Below are positions 55,466-62,962 of a stretch of DNA of 64,000 nucleotides, in pieces; position 1 is the stretch's first letter; every line of letters begins with the position of its first letter. The notes beneath the pieces were generated by a model. The model made no database searches. It worked only from the letters and a program-made list of their open reading frames with translations, and was not told the origin of the DNA. The position numbers were made by a program, and so were the translations under genes. The stretch lies in assembly GCF_029277305.1 (NCBI RefSeq), contig NZ_CP119526.1; one strand, given 5' to 3'. The DNA is from Guptibacillus hwajinpoensis (lineage in GTDB: Bacteria; Bacillota; Bacilli; Bacillales; Guptibacillaceae).

Positions 55466-55720
55466 TTGTATAACGCATATGGAAGACCCGTGTATCATAC
55501 CGGTCATGGTGGCTATTATCCTGGGGGTGGGTACCATCATGGGCATGGGACCTATATTCCAGGTTACGGCTATCACCATGGACACGGCACGTATGTACCA
55601 GGCTATGGCTACCACCACGGGCAAGGTGGATCTGCTCCTGGATACGGATATCATCACGGTCACAGTGGTTACTATCCGGGGTATGGTTACCATCACGGAC
55701 ACGGAACGGTTTATAGATAG
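55466..55720 (+). CDS. His/Gly/Tyr-rich tandem-repeat protein
   Basis: 84 residues from a TTG at 55466 with AGAGGGGGG 6-7 bases upstream (the frame is open to 55325, but no site precedes those starts). Residues 17-81 are five copies of a 13-residue unit, consensus Y(Y/I/V)PGYGYHHGHGT, and the protein ends VYR. Two adjacent His plus one or two more per unit make it a probable metal-binding or cross-linkable protein. Tyr/His/Gly repeats occur in spore-coat proteins; this is a composition argument only. The minus-strand frame over the same DNA is a shadow. Confidence 0.65.
   Translation: MYNAYGRPVYHTGHGGYYPGGGYHHGHGTYIPGYGYHHGHGTYVPGYGYHHGQGGSAPGYGYHHGHSGYYPGYGYHHGHGTVYR
55514..55708. repeat. 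39-base tandem repeat, five units
   Basis: Minisatellite underlying the 13-residue protein repeat, with units diverged mostly at third codon positions, indicating selection on the protein. Confidence 0.75.
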
Positions 55721-56002
55721 GAATTCAGGAATCATGGGGGAGTACTCATGGTTCTTTTTTTTGTTGAGGGTTAATGAAGGAAGGGGGAATTAATACGCAG
55801 ATGTATTGAAACTATCGCTGAGCAGGCGATGTTTGAAATAATTGGAAATGGAAAGTGGTAGAAAGCTAAATGAGCATTACTAGTGATTCGATTCAACAAT
55901 AAGGGACTCCTATCTTTTTTTCTCTCATTTCAGTTTGTTTTGAACAAGGAATGAGCGGGAAGACATGTAACAGGTTATAACGAATGAATTGGAGGAATGA
56001 CG

Positions 56003-56788
56003 ATGAGTAAAACAATCTTTATGACAGGTGCAGGGAGTGGCCTCGCGCGGGGTGCTTCACTAGGTCTTGCGAAGAAGGGACATAAGATTATTGCAACGAC
56101 TGAATTAACATCACAGAAAACGGACTTATTGCGTGAAGCACGTGAACAGGATCTTGATATCGAAGTATTCAAGCTGGATATTACAAACGAGCGGGACCGC
56201 AAGCAGATCGAGGAGTACGATTTTGATATCTTCGTAGCGAACGCAGCGATTAACGAAGGAGGTCCTCTCGGAGAGGTGCCGATGGATCGGTTCCGTGCTT
56301 TGTTTGAGGTGAACGTGTTCGCAACGCTTGAGTCAGCACAGATTGCTGCGCAAAAGTTTGTGAAAAAAGGTAGTGGAAAAATCGTGTTCATGAGCTCGAT
56401 GGCTGGTATTTCAGCTACTCCGTTCGTAGGTCCATACACGGCTTCTAAGCACGCACTCGAAGGTATTGCTCAAACAATGCATAATGAATTGAAAGAGTTC
56501 GGTGTACAGGTCGCGACAATTAATCCAGGTGCGTACGATACAGGTTTCAACAAACGAAGCGCAGAAGAAATGTGGAAGTGGTACGATGAGGTTAAGAACT
56601 TTACACCAAGAGAAGAGATCGAGAAGCAGCAGGCTGCGTTAAATGATCTGTTCGATCCGAAAGATATGATCGACAAGATGATTGAAATCATTCCTGCAGA
56701 CAACCATAAATTCCGCACGGTGTATCCTCAGGAAACAGAAGATCAGTTGAAGAAAACGGAAAAAGCGCGTTGGGAAATGGAGATTTAA
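56003..56788 (+). CDS. SDR-family oxidoreductase
   Basis: 261 residues from the ATG at 56003 (GGAGG 7 bases upstream; another ATG at 55997 is too close to the site). Rossmann NAD(P) loop TGAGSGLARG (8-17), ANAAI and the catalytic Ser131/132-Tyr145-Lys149 (YTASK) are intact. It should oxidise or reduce a small alcohol/ketone; substrate unknown. Single gene with its own terminator at 56809. Confidence 0.85.
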   Translation: MSKTIFMTGAGSGLARGASLGLAKKGHKIIATTELTSQKTDLLREAREQDLDIEVFKLDITNERDRKQIEEYDFDIFVANAAINEGGPLGEVPMDRFRALFEVNVFATLESAQIAAQKFVKKGSGKIVFMSSMAGISATPFVGPYTASKHALEGIAQTMHNELKEFGVQVATINPGAYDTGFNKRSAEEMWKWYDEVKNFTPREEIEKQQAALNDLFDPKDMIDKMIEIIPADNHKFRTVYPQETEDQLKKTEKARWEMEI

Positions 56789-56808
56789 GTACATCTTATA
56801 TAATACAG

Positions 56809-56848
56809 AAAGACCAGGTAGCTTCGAGTCGAGCTTCTGGTCTTTTTT
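56809..56848 (+). terminator. Intrinsic terminator of the SDR gene
   Basis: Stem AAAGACCAG/CTGGTCTTT with inner AGCTTCGAGTCGAGCT, then TTT. Confidence 0.75.
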
Positions 56849-56902
56849 AGTGATGTGATTTAAATGAATCATATTAGAAAGGTACGTGACACATAGCTCT
56901 TT

Positions 56903-57253
56903 TTAGTTATTTTTCTCCAATTTACTTTCCCCGTATATCTGATCTAAGTGCTCTAAATGTGACAATCCCCAATTATGCATTGAATCCAAAAGTGGCGTTA
57001 AGCCTTTTCCATAATCAGTTATTGAATATTCAACCTTTGGTGGTACTTGGGCATAGACTTTACGGTTAATAATATCGTGATACTCTAATTCCCTTAATTG
57101 AGTTGTAAGCATTTTCTTTGTGATATCAGGAATTAAACGTTGTAGTTCACTAAAACGTAAAACTTCTTCTTGAAATATGTGAAAAAGGATAACTGGCTTC
57201 CACTTTCCAACGAGTATATCTAATGCTGTTTCCACTTTACATTCATGAGGCAT
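56903..57253 (-). CDS. HxlR-family regulator
   Basis: 116 residues. Winged helix with CKVETALDILVGKWKPVILF and LPDITKKMLTTQLRELE-like helix (LIPDITKKMLTTQLRELEYH), then IINRKVYAQVPPKVEYSITDYGKGL. Cys5 near the N-terminus is where YodB/CatR/HypR-type members sense quinones, aldehydes or chlorine. Divergent from a flavin reductase/DoxX pair with a palindrome between. Confidence 0.9.
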   Translation of the reverse strand: MPHECKVETALDILVGKWKPVILFHIFQEEVLRFSELQRLIPDITKKMLTTQLRELEYHDIINRKVYAQVPPKVEYSITDYGKGLTPLLDSMHNWGLSHLEHLDQIYGESKLEKNN

Positions 57254-57289
57254 TTCGTTTCCTCCTGTAGGTATCTTTTTGTATACTAT

Positions 57290-57305
57290 GGCACATTATT
57301 GTGCC
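57290..57305. promoter_or_regulatory. Palindrome between hxlR and the flavin reductase gene
   Basis: Perfect inverted repeat GGCACA-TTAT-TGTGCC, 37 bases before the HxlR start on that side. Probable operator for the HxlR protein. Confidence 0.6.
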
Positions 57306-57382
57306 TACTTCCTTAAAATAGTCTTTGGTTCTATTATTACTATATAGTTAAATCAAAAACAATTCTAGGAGGTAGACGAAAA

Positions 57383-57931
57383 ATGACAAAAGGAAAATTA
57401 AATATAGGTATTATTTTAGGTAGTACTCGTGTAGGGCGAGTTAGCCCTCAAGTAGGAGATTGGGTGAAACAAATTGCTGATAAACGGGCAGATGCCAATT
57501 ATGAAGTTGTAGATATTGCTGATTACAACCTTCCTTTTTTAGGAACAACAGATGGAACTGATTCTGGAATTGTTGCATGGAATAAAAAAATTTCCCACCT
57601 GGACGGATTCGTATTCATCGTTCAAGAATACAATCACAGCATAACAGGTGCCTTGAAAAATGCACTCGATTTAGCTCGTGAACCTTGGAATAACAAAGCA
57701 GCCGGTATTGTAAGTTATGGTTCAACAGGAGGTGCTCGTGCAGCTGAACACCTTCGAGGAATATTAGGTGAATTACTTATTGCTGATGTTCGTGTACACC
57801 CTACATTATCTTTATTTACTGATTTTGAGAATTACACTACATTTAAACCAGCTGAATTACATTTTACTAACGTAGATGCAATGCTTGACCAAGTTATATC
57901 TTGGAGTAGTGCATTAAAAACCTTGAGATAA
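57383..57931 (+). CDS. NADPH-dependent FMN reductase
   Basis: 182 residues, AGGAGGTAGACG before the ATG. Flavodoxin-like fold with the FMN phosphate loop GSTRVGRVSPQV near the N-terminus, EYNHSITGALKNALD and SYGSTGGARAAEHLRG. Reduces FMN, quinones or azo compounds with NADPH. With the divergent HxlR repressor it forms a quinone/electrophile response unit; DoxX follows after 27 bases. Confidence 0.9.
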   Translation: MTKGKLNIGIILGSTRVGRVSPQVGDWVKQIADKRADANYEVVDIADYNLPFLGTTDGTDSGIVAWNKKISHLDGFVFIVQEYNHSITGALKNALDLAREPWNNKAAGIVSYGSTGGARAAEHLRGILGELLIADVRVHPTLSLFTDFENYTTFKPAELHFTNVDAMLDQVISWSSALKTLR

Positions 57932-57958
57932 ATTAATAAAGGAGAAGTGTAAGCCATT

Positions 57959-58312
57959 ATGAATATTACATTATGGATTGTACAAATATTACTAGCATTA
58001 TTATTTTTAATGGTGGGCAGCCAAAAAGTCATGCCTTCAAAGAAAGGAAATGAAGAGATAGATCGTACGGGAAATGCCTCCAATTTGTTTGCTTTTATTG
58101 GAATTGTTGAAATCTTAGGAGCAGTAGGTTTAATCTTACCTTGGTTACTTAATATTGTTCCTGTTTTAACACCGCTTGCTGCAGTCGGCTTTTCGATTAT
58201 CATGGTATTAGCAGCTATTCATCATGCAAAACGAAAAGAAATGAAATCTGTTGTTACCAATATCATTATATTAGCACTAGCAATATTTGTAGTAATTGGA
58301 CGATTAATTTAA
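57959..58312 (+). CDS. DoxX-family membrane protein
   Basis: 117 residues, AAAGGAG upstream, four hydrophobic segments. The start WIVQILLALLFLMVGSQKVM matches DoxX/SURF4-type small oxidoreductase-associated membrane proteins (GxxK near the end of helix 1). Co-transcribed with the flavin reductase, as in many electrophile-response operons. Confidence 0.9.
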   Translation: MNITLWIVQILLALLFLMVGSQKVMPSKKGNEEIDRTGNASNLFAFIGIVEILGAVGLILPWLLNIVPVLTPLAAVGFSIIMVLAAIHHAKRKEMKSVVTNIIILALAIFVVIGRLI

Positions 58313-58327
58313 TTTAATCTAATCTAA

Positions 58328-58361
58328 CCCCCTCTCGTGGCACTAGCGATGAGGGGATTTT
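58328..58361 (+). terminator. Terminator of the FMN reductase/DoxX operon
   Basis: Stem CCCCTC..CG/CG..GAGGGG followed by ATTTT. Confidence 0.55.
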
Positions 58362-58424
58362 CATGTACAAGTAAGCTTAATAAAAAGATGAAGAACAACC
58401 GAGACATTTACTGATACAATGTTC

Positions 58425-58537
58425 TTAAAGTTTAGAAGAAGGAATAATGTTCTTCAATGCTTCTGCTGCAAGATCTGCGTTCATATCTTGATTGATTAAG
58501 GAAGAATAGGCAACAACTCGATTTCGAGTCTTTAACT
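58425..58537 (-). pseudogene. Short C-terminal protein relic
   Basis: Minus-strand frame with a protein-like tail (NQDMNADLAAEALKNIIPSS, then KL and a stop) but no start or upstream domain. It may be the end of a deleted gene. No family recognised; coincidence is possible. Confidence 0.25.
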
Positions 58538-58570
58538 AGTGGGAGATTTGATTGAACACACCTACATAGA

Positions 58571-58610
58571 AAAGAAAGGCTCAGAGACTACTGCCTCTGG
58601 CCGTTCTTTG
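58571..58610 (-). terminator. Terminator of the glycosyltransferase operon
   Basis: Imperfect stem AAAGAAAGGCTCAGAG/CTCTGGCCGTTCTTT downstream of gtrA on the minus strand, followed by TTTTC. Confidence 0.65.
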
Positions 58611-58648
58611 TATGGTTTTCTTGTTACGTGCCCCGGTGGTTTTTTGAG

Positions 58649-59065
58649 TTATTTCAATTCCTCTCCCTTCGCAAACACCCAGGCACTCACCATTCCATAA
58701 TTAATGCCCATCCCAAACAGTGTAGCGATCACCTTTCCAAATAAAAGTGGTAGGTTACCCTGCTGCAAACTTAGTTTTAAGACGAGAGTTGAAAGCAGCA
58801 GAGTTATGAGATTCACGGTTACAAAGCGGATAAATTCTTTCTTATTGATTCGATCTTTTTGCTCAAATGTCCACGTGCGGTTGAAGAAATAGCTATTCAT
58901 AACGCCAGCACTATATGACATGATTTGGGCGATATAGTACGTCGCTCCTAGGCTTGAGAGGATAAAGAAGATGATGAAGTCGACCGCTGTATTCATCACA
59001 CCTGTGACACCAAACTTGATGAACTTTGGTGGGTTACTTAGTGTTAATCGCAACATGGTTGTCAC
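58649..59065 (-). CDS. GtrA-family membrane protein
   Basis: 138 residues from a GTG at 59065, with AAAGGAAC 9 bases upstream; it overlaps the end of the GT2 gene by 32 bases. Four hydrophobic segments and the family pattern FGVTGVMNTAVDF, then SYFFNRTWTF. GtrA-like proteins are thought to flip polyprenyl-linked sugars. Last gene of the three-gene glycosyltransferase operon. Confidence 0.9.
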   Translation of the reverse strand: MTTMLRLTLSNPPKFIKFGVTGVMNTAVDFIIFFILSSLGATYYIAQIMSYSAGVMNSYFFNRTWTFEQKDRINKKEFIRFVTVNLITLLLSTLVLKLSLQQGNLPLLFGKVIATLFGMGINYGMVSAWVFAKGEELK

Positions 59066-60017
59066 TTCTAATTTGTTCCTTTTTATCTAGCGTTTCGCGA
59101 ACGATGTATACGGGGCGGTCTTTTGCTTCTTCATAAATACGTCCGATATATTCGCCCATCACTCCTAGGATCATGAGTACAAATCCGAAGAAGAGGAGTT
59201 GAATGACGATGAGGGACGCCCATCCTGTAACAGTAGAATCAGTGAATAGTTTCTGGAAGATCACGATCAGCATGTAGATGAATCCTGAAAGTGATAGGAG
59301 GACACCTGCATAGGTCGCGGCTTTTAGTGGCTTGTAGGAAAAGGATGTGATGCCGTCTAAAGAGAGCTTCAGCATCTTTTTTAACGGATATTTCGATTCA
59401 CCATATAGGCGCTCGTCACGTTCGTACTCAACAGCCGTTTGCTTAAAGCCAACCCAGCTAACGAGTCCTCTCACAAAGCGGTTCTTCTCGTTAAGGAGAT
59501 TCATTTGGTCGCATACTTTTCGATCGATTAGTCGGAAATCTCCTGTATCGAGTGGAATGTCTACGTCTGTTAATCGTCTTAATGTTCGATAGAAAAGTGA
59601 TGCGGATACTCGCTTGAAAAGCGATTCACCTTTTCGTTTCGTTCGCTTCGCATAGACGACTTCAAAACCTTCTTTCCATTTTTCGATCATGTTGGGAATC
59701 AGTTCGGGTGGATCTTGTAAGTCTGCATCGATTACGATGACCGCGTCACCACTGGCATAATCCATGCCGGCGGTAATCGCAATCTGGTGACCAAAGTTTC
59801 GGGATAGGTCGATTACTTTAACGCGATTGTCCCAGTCACTATATTCTTTAACAATCTCAAGGCTGCGATCAGAGCTACCATCGTTCACGAATAGAAGCTC
59901 ATACGGTTCAGCTACTTCATTCATCACTTTCTTCAGTCTTCGGTACGTTTCGACGATCACAGCTTCTTCGTTATACATTGGAATAATAATCGAGTACCTT
60001 ATGTTTTTATAATTCAT
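59034..60017 (-). CDS. GT2 polyprenyl-phosphate glycosyltransferase, YkcC/YkoT-like
   Basis: 327 residues, AGGAGGAAAT before the ATG. GT-A domain with VFVNDGSSDRS-like (LFVNDGSSDRS), DLSRNFGHQ, VIDADLQDPPEL (DxD-type), RxxR loop, and two C-terminal membrane helices. Charges polyprenyl phosphate with a sugar on the cytoplasmic face. Overlaps the GT39 gene by 11 bases and gtrA by 32, so the products probably work together as charging enzyme, flippase and transferase. Confidence 0.9.
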   Translation of the reverse strand: MNYKNIRYSIIIPMYNEEAVIVETYRRLKKVMNEVAEPYELLFVNDGSSDRSLEIVKEYSDWDNRVKVIDLSRNFGHQIAITAGMDYASGDAVIVIDADLQDPPELIPNMIEKWKEGFEVVYAKRTKRKGESLFKRVSASLFYRTLRRLTDVDIPLDTGDFRLIDRKVCDQMNLLNEKNRFVRGLVSWVGFKQTAVEYERDERLYGESKYPLKKMLKLSLDGITSFSYKPLKAATYAGVLLSLSGFIYMLIVIFQKLFTDSTVTGWASLIVIQLLFFGFVLMILGVMGEYIGRIYEEAKDRPVYIVRETLDKKEQIRSDNHVAINTK

Positions 60018-62115
60018 TCGAATTTCCTCCTTGTGATGGTGTTAGTTCATAAAGTGTTGCTGATCCACCGCGTTGGTTGAGCCCTTTTTGATCGTTTGAT
60101 GATGTTGAAAGCCATTCCTCTTCAGGAACTTCCTCTCCGTTCGCAACAATCCATTCGGCGATCTCAGAGTTTCCGCCTCTCATACCTTGCTCGGAAAGTA
60201 AGAAGTAGCGAACGTCACCACTTGAGACTAATTCTTGAAATTCTTCCACTGAATACACAGGATCATTGCCAGAGAAGCCTCCCGTTGTAATGACTGACTC
60301 ATTCTCATCGATCACGTAAGGTGCTGCAACTTGGTAGCTAGAAGTTGCGAATAAATACGTTTCGCCTGTATTTTGTTCTTTTAAGAAAGCTAGTGTTTTA
60401 TCATCGATCTCGGTATCCACCTCACCAGGGGTTCCCCCGGTATTTTGAGCCTGTGTTGGGGCTCCGATTGACGTGCTCGTCATAGCAGCTACTCCGTCTC
60501 TCGTTGTTTGCACTGCAGGACCTGCTTCTGGGAGGGCGCTGTTTCCGCCGTATACAATCGGTGTTGTTGCCCAGTACATTGGTCCGATGAGTAAGGTTAG
60601 TAACATGACTACAGTCATGCTTGATGAAAGAAGTAAATTTCTCTGTTTAATAAGAACTAATAAGAGCACTGATGCCATTCCTAGTACAAGGACCGCGATT
60701 GACCATCCTGCTCCAATTACATCATCGTAAGGCGAGATAATGTACCACTGGAAAAGTGCGGTTAGTCCAATGGAGAGAGGGAGAAGCCATGATTTCCAGC
60801 TGCTTTCATCATTTCGAAAAAGCTCAAAGAGTTGTACTGCACCTGCTCCAAAGATTGCAGCGATTGGTGGTGCTAGCATGATGAGATAGTACTGGTGAAA
60901 GAAGCCTGCGATGCTAAAGAAGATTGCGACTGGAATGAGCCATGCTAGCCAGAACATCGTTTCCATCTGCTTCATTGTTAAGTTTCTCAACCTGGAGCCG
61001 ATCAGTAACCCGATGCTCGAGATGATGACAAACGGTAGAAGCCAGCTTGCTTGCCCGGATAGTTCAGATTGAAAGAGTCGAAGTGGTCCTTCTTCACCTG
61101 TTCCGAATCGATTACCTTGAGCCTGCGCCAGATTTCCTTGCTGACCCTGACCTCCAGCTTGCGCTTGATCTCCAGGTGGTCCTTGACCGTTAGGCTGTCC
61201 TTGAGCTCCATCTGTGTCTGTTGGCGGAGCTACGCCAGTCCCGTCCTGTCCAGTCTGAGGCGGTCCTTGCTGGGCGGTTCCTTGATCAGGCGCATTTGTT
61301 AAGCCTTGTGTAGCGCCACCGCCACCGTTCTCTTCACCTGTTAGTCTCGAAAGACCGTTATAGCCAAATGCTAGTTCCATCACTGAGTTTGTGTCGCTAC
61401 TGCCGACGTATGGTCTTTGATCTTCTGGAGTTAAATCAACCACCAGTGCCCAGGAAAGTGAGATGGCAAGGAGGACAGCTGTTGCACTTCCTAGGAAACC
61501 AATTTTCTTCTTCCAGTTCACATTAGAAGCTAGAAGATAGAAGAGATAGAAAGCCGGGAGAATCATATAGGCTTGAAGCATTTTCATGTTGAAGGCAACC
61601 CCAACGATCGCAAATGCACCAATTAAGCTCCAGACACTTTGCTTTTTAATGCTTCTGAATAAAAAATAGGTTGCTAGTAATAGTGTGAAAACAAGCATGC
61701 TATCGATGTTGTTCGTTCTACTAACAGCGACTGCGATCGGTGTTGTTGCCATCGCTAATGCGGATAATCGTGCTGCTGTTGTTCCGAAAGATGGTTTGAT
61801 TAGAAAATAGAGTAGTAGAACCGATCCGACACCTGCGAGTGCCTGTGGTAGAATCACGCTCCACCCATGTAGTCCGAATAGTTCTGCGCTTAGTGTTTGA
61901 ATCCAAAATGTGACGGGTGGTTTGTCTACGGTTACGGATCCTGCTGAATCTAGGGAAGCAAAAAAGAAATTATGAAAGCTCTGCATCATACTGCCAACGG
62001 TCATCGTGTAATACGTGTTCACATATTCATCTTTCCAAATATTAAAGGCATTCAGAAATGCTGATAATAGAACGATCAACATAAGGGGCAAGTCTAGTTT
62101 TAATTTTTTCATCAT
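60007..62115 (-). CDS. GT39/ArnT-like membrane glycosyltransferase, YkcB-like
   Basis: 702 residues, GGAGTG before ATGATG. About 11-13 membrane helices; the first outside loop has KDEYVN (the Asp-Glu pair of PMT-type transferases) and VDKPP. An unusual Gly/Gln/Pro/Asp-rich low-complexity insert (about residues 265-350) lies in a predicted outside loop. The C-terminal 120 residues form an outside domain with TGGFSGNDPVYSVEEF. Transfers the lipid-linked sugar to an envelope acceptor (teichoic acid, lipid or protein unknown). Divergent from the two-component genes at 62279. Confidence 0.85.
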   Translation of the reverse strand: MMKKLKLDLPLMLIVLLSAFLNAFNIWKDEYVNTYYTMTVGSMMQSFHNFFFASLDSAGSVTVDKPPVTFWIQTLSAELFGLHGWSVILPQALAGVGSVLLLYFLIKPSFGTTAARLSALAMATTPIAVAVSRTNNIDSMLVFTLLLATYFLFRSIKKQSVWSLIGAFAIVGVAFNMKMLQAYMILPAFYLFYLLASNVNWKKKIGFLGSATAVLLAISLSWALVVDLTPEDQRPYVGSSDTNSVMELAFGYNGLSRLTGEENGGGGATQGLTNAPDQGTAQQGPPQTGQDGTGVAPPTDTDGAQGQPNGQGPPGDQAQAGGQGQQGNLAQAQGNRFGTGEEGPLRLFQSELSGQASWLLPFVIISSIGLLIGSRLRNLTMKQMETMFWLAWLIPVAIFFSIAGFFHQYYLIMLAPPIAAIFGAGAVQLFELFRNDESSWKSWLLPLSIGLTALFQWYIISPYDDVIGAGWSIAVLVLGMASVLLLVLIKQRNLLLSSSMTVVMLLTLLIGPMYWATTPIVYGGNSALPEAGPAVQTTRDGVAAMTSTSIGAPTQAQNTGGTPGEVDTEIDDKTLAFLKEQNTGETYLFATSSYQVAAPYVIDENESVITTGGFSGNDPVYSVEEFQELVSSGDVRYFLLSEQGMRGGNSEIAEWIVANGEEVPEEEWLSTSSNDQKGLNQRGGSATLYELTPSQGGNSNEL

Positions 62116-62278
62116 TTTTCACTCCAGTTCGTTTTGCTTAAGTTCGCTTATTTGTATTGTGCACGACCAAGCTGATGTGGACATTAAAACAAGCTGAAAG
62201 TTAGCTGAAAGCTGTATTTCTTTTTGTGAGAAATCTTTATAATGAGAAGCAACAACCGAGCGAAAGGTAGGAAGAGGA

Positions 62279-62962
62279 ATGAGTACAACTGGAATGAGGA
62301 TATTATTAGTCGATGATGAAAAGCATATCGTGCAATTTTTAGAAATGGGACTTGAGAATGAAGGGTATGAAGTAAAGACAGCACATGATGGAATGAGTGC
62401 GATTACGTTAGTGAAGGAATTCAAACCACATGTTACGATCCTCGATGTGATGATGCCTGGCATCGATGGATTCGAAGTGTGTCGGATGATTCGAAAGAGC
62501 GGGGTTCAAACATCAGTGATCATGCTAACGGCGAAAGATGAAGTGGATGATCGTGTGAAAGGGCTCAGTCTCGGCGCAGATGATTACGTTGTGAAGCCGT
62601 TTAGTTTCGAAGAATTGCTTGCAAGAATTGGTGCGCGACTTCGAAATCAGTTTCCGGATCTATTCGGGGAAGTGGTATATGGTTCGTTCAAAATCGATGA
62701 TCGTCGGAAAGAATTTTCTTATGATGGGTCGCTACTAACGCTTTCTCCGACGGAATATGAACTTCTGAAATACCTGATCTTGAATCACGGAATGGTTCTA
62801 AGCAAAATGATGATCCTTGATAAAGTGTGGGGCTATACGTTTCAAGGCGAGGATAATATCGTCGAAGTGTACATTAGGTCTTTACGGGATAAGCTTCGGG
62901 ATAAGGAACATACGCTGATCCGAACGATAAGAGGCTCAGGCTACAGATTGGATATCTCATGA
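62279..62962 (+). CDS. OmpR-family response regulator, YkoG-like
   Basis: 227 residues, GAAGAGG before the ATG. Receiver domain with VDDE (11-14), phosphoacceptor Asp56 (ILDVMMPG) and Lys in VVKPF, followed by a winged helix (LSPTEYELLKYLILNHG; RTIRGSGYRLD at the end). The kinase gene starts within its stop (ATGA). It diverges from the glycosyltransferase operon across 163 bases, so it may regulate it. In B. subtilis, ykcBC-type genes also neighbour signalling genes. Confidence 0.95.
   Translation: MSTTGMRILLVDDEKHIVQFLEMGLENEGYEVKTAHDGMSAITLVKEFKPHVTILDVMMPGIDGFEVCRMIRKSGVQTSVIMLTAKDEVDDRVKGLSLGADDYVVKPFSFEELLARIGARLRNQFPDLFGEVVYGSFKIDDRRKEFSYDGSLLTLSPTEYELLKYLILNHGMVLSKMMILDKVWGYTFQGEDNIVEVYIRSLRDKLRDKEHTLIRTIRGSGYRLDIS

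Noticed and set aside
55433..55735. 100-codon minus-strand frame opposite the repeat protein gene
   Set aside because: Shadow of the 39-base repeats; no ribosome site, and the plus-strand frame shows protein-level conservation.
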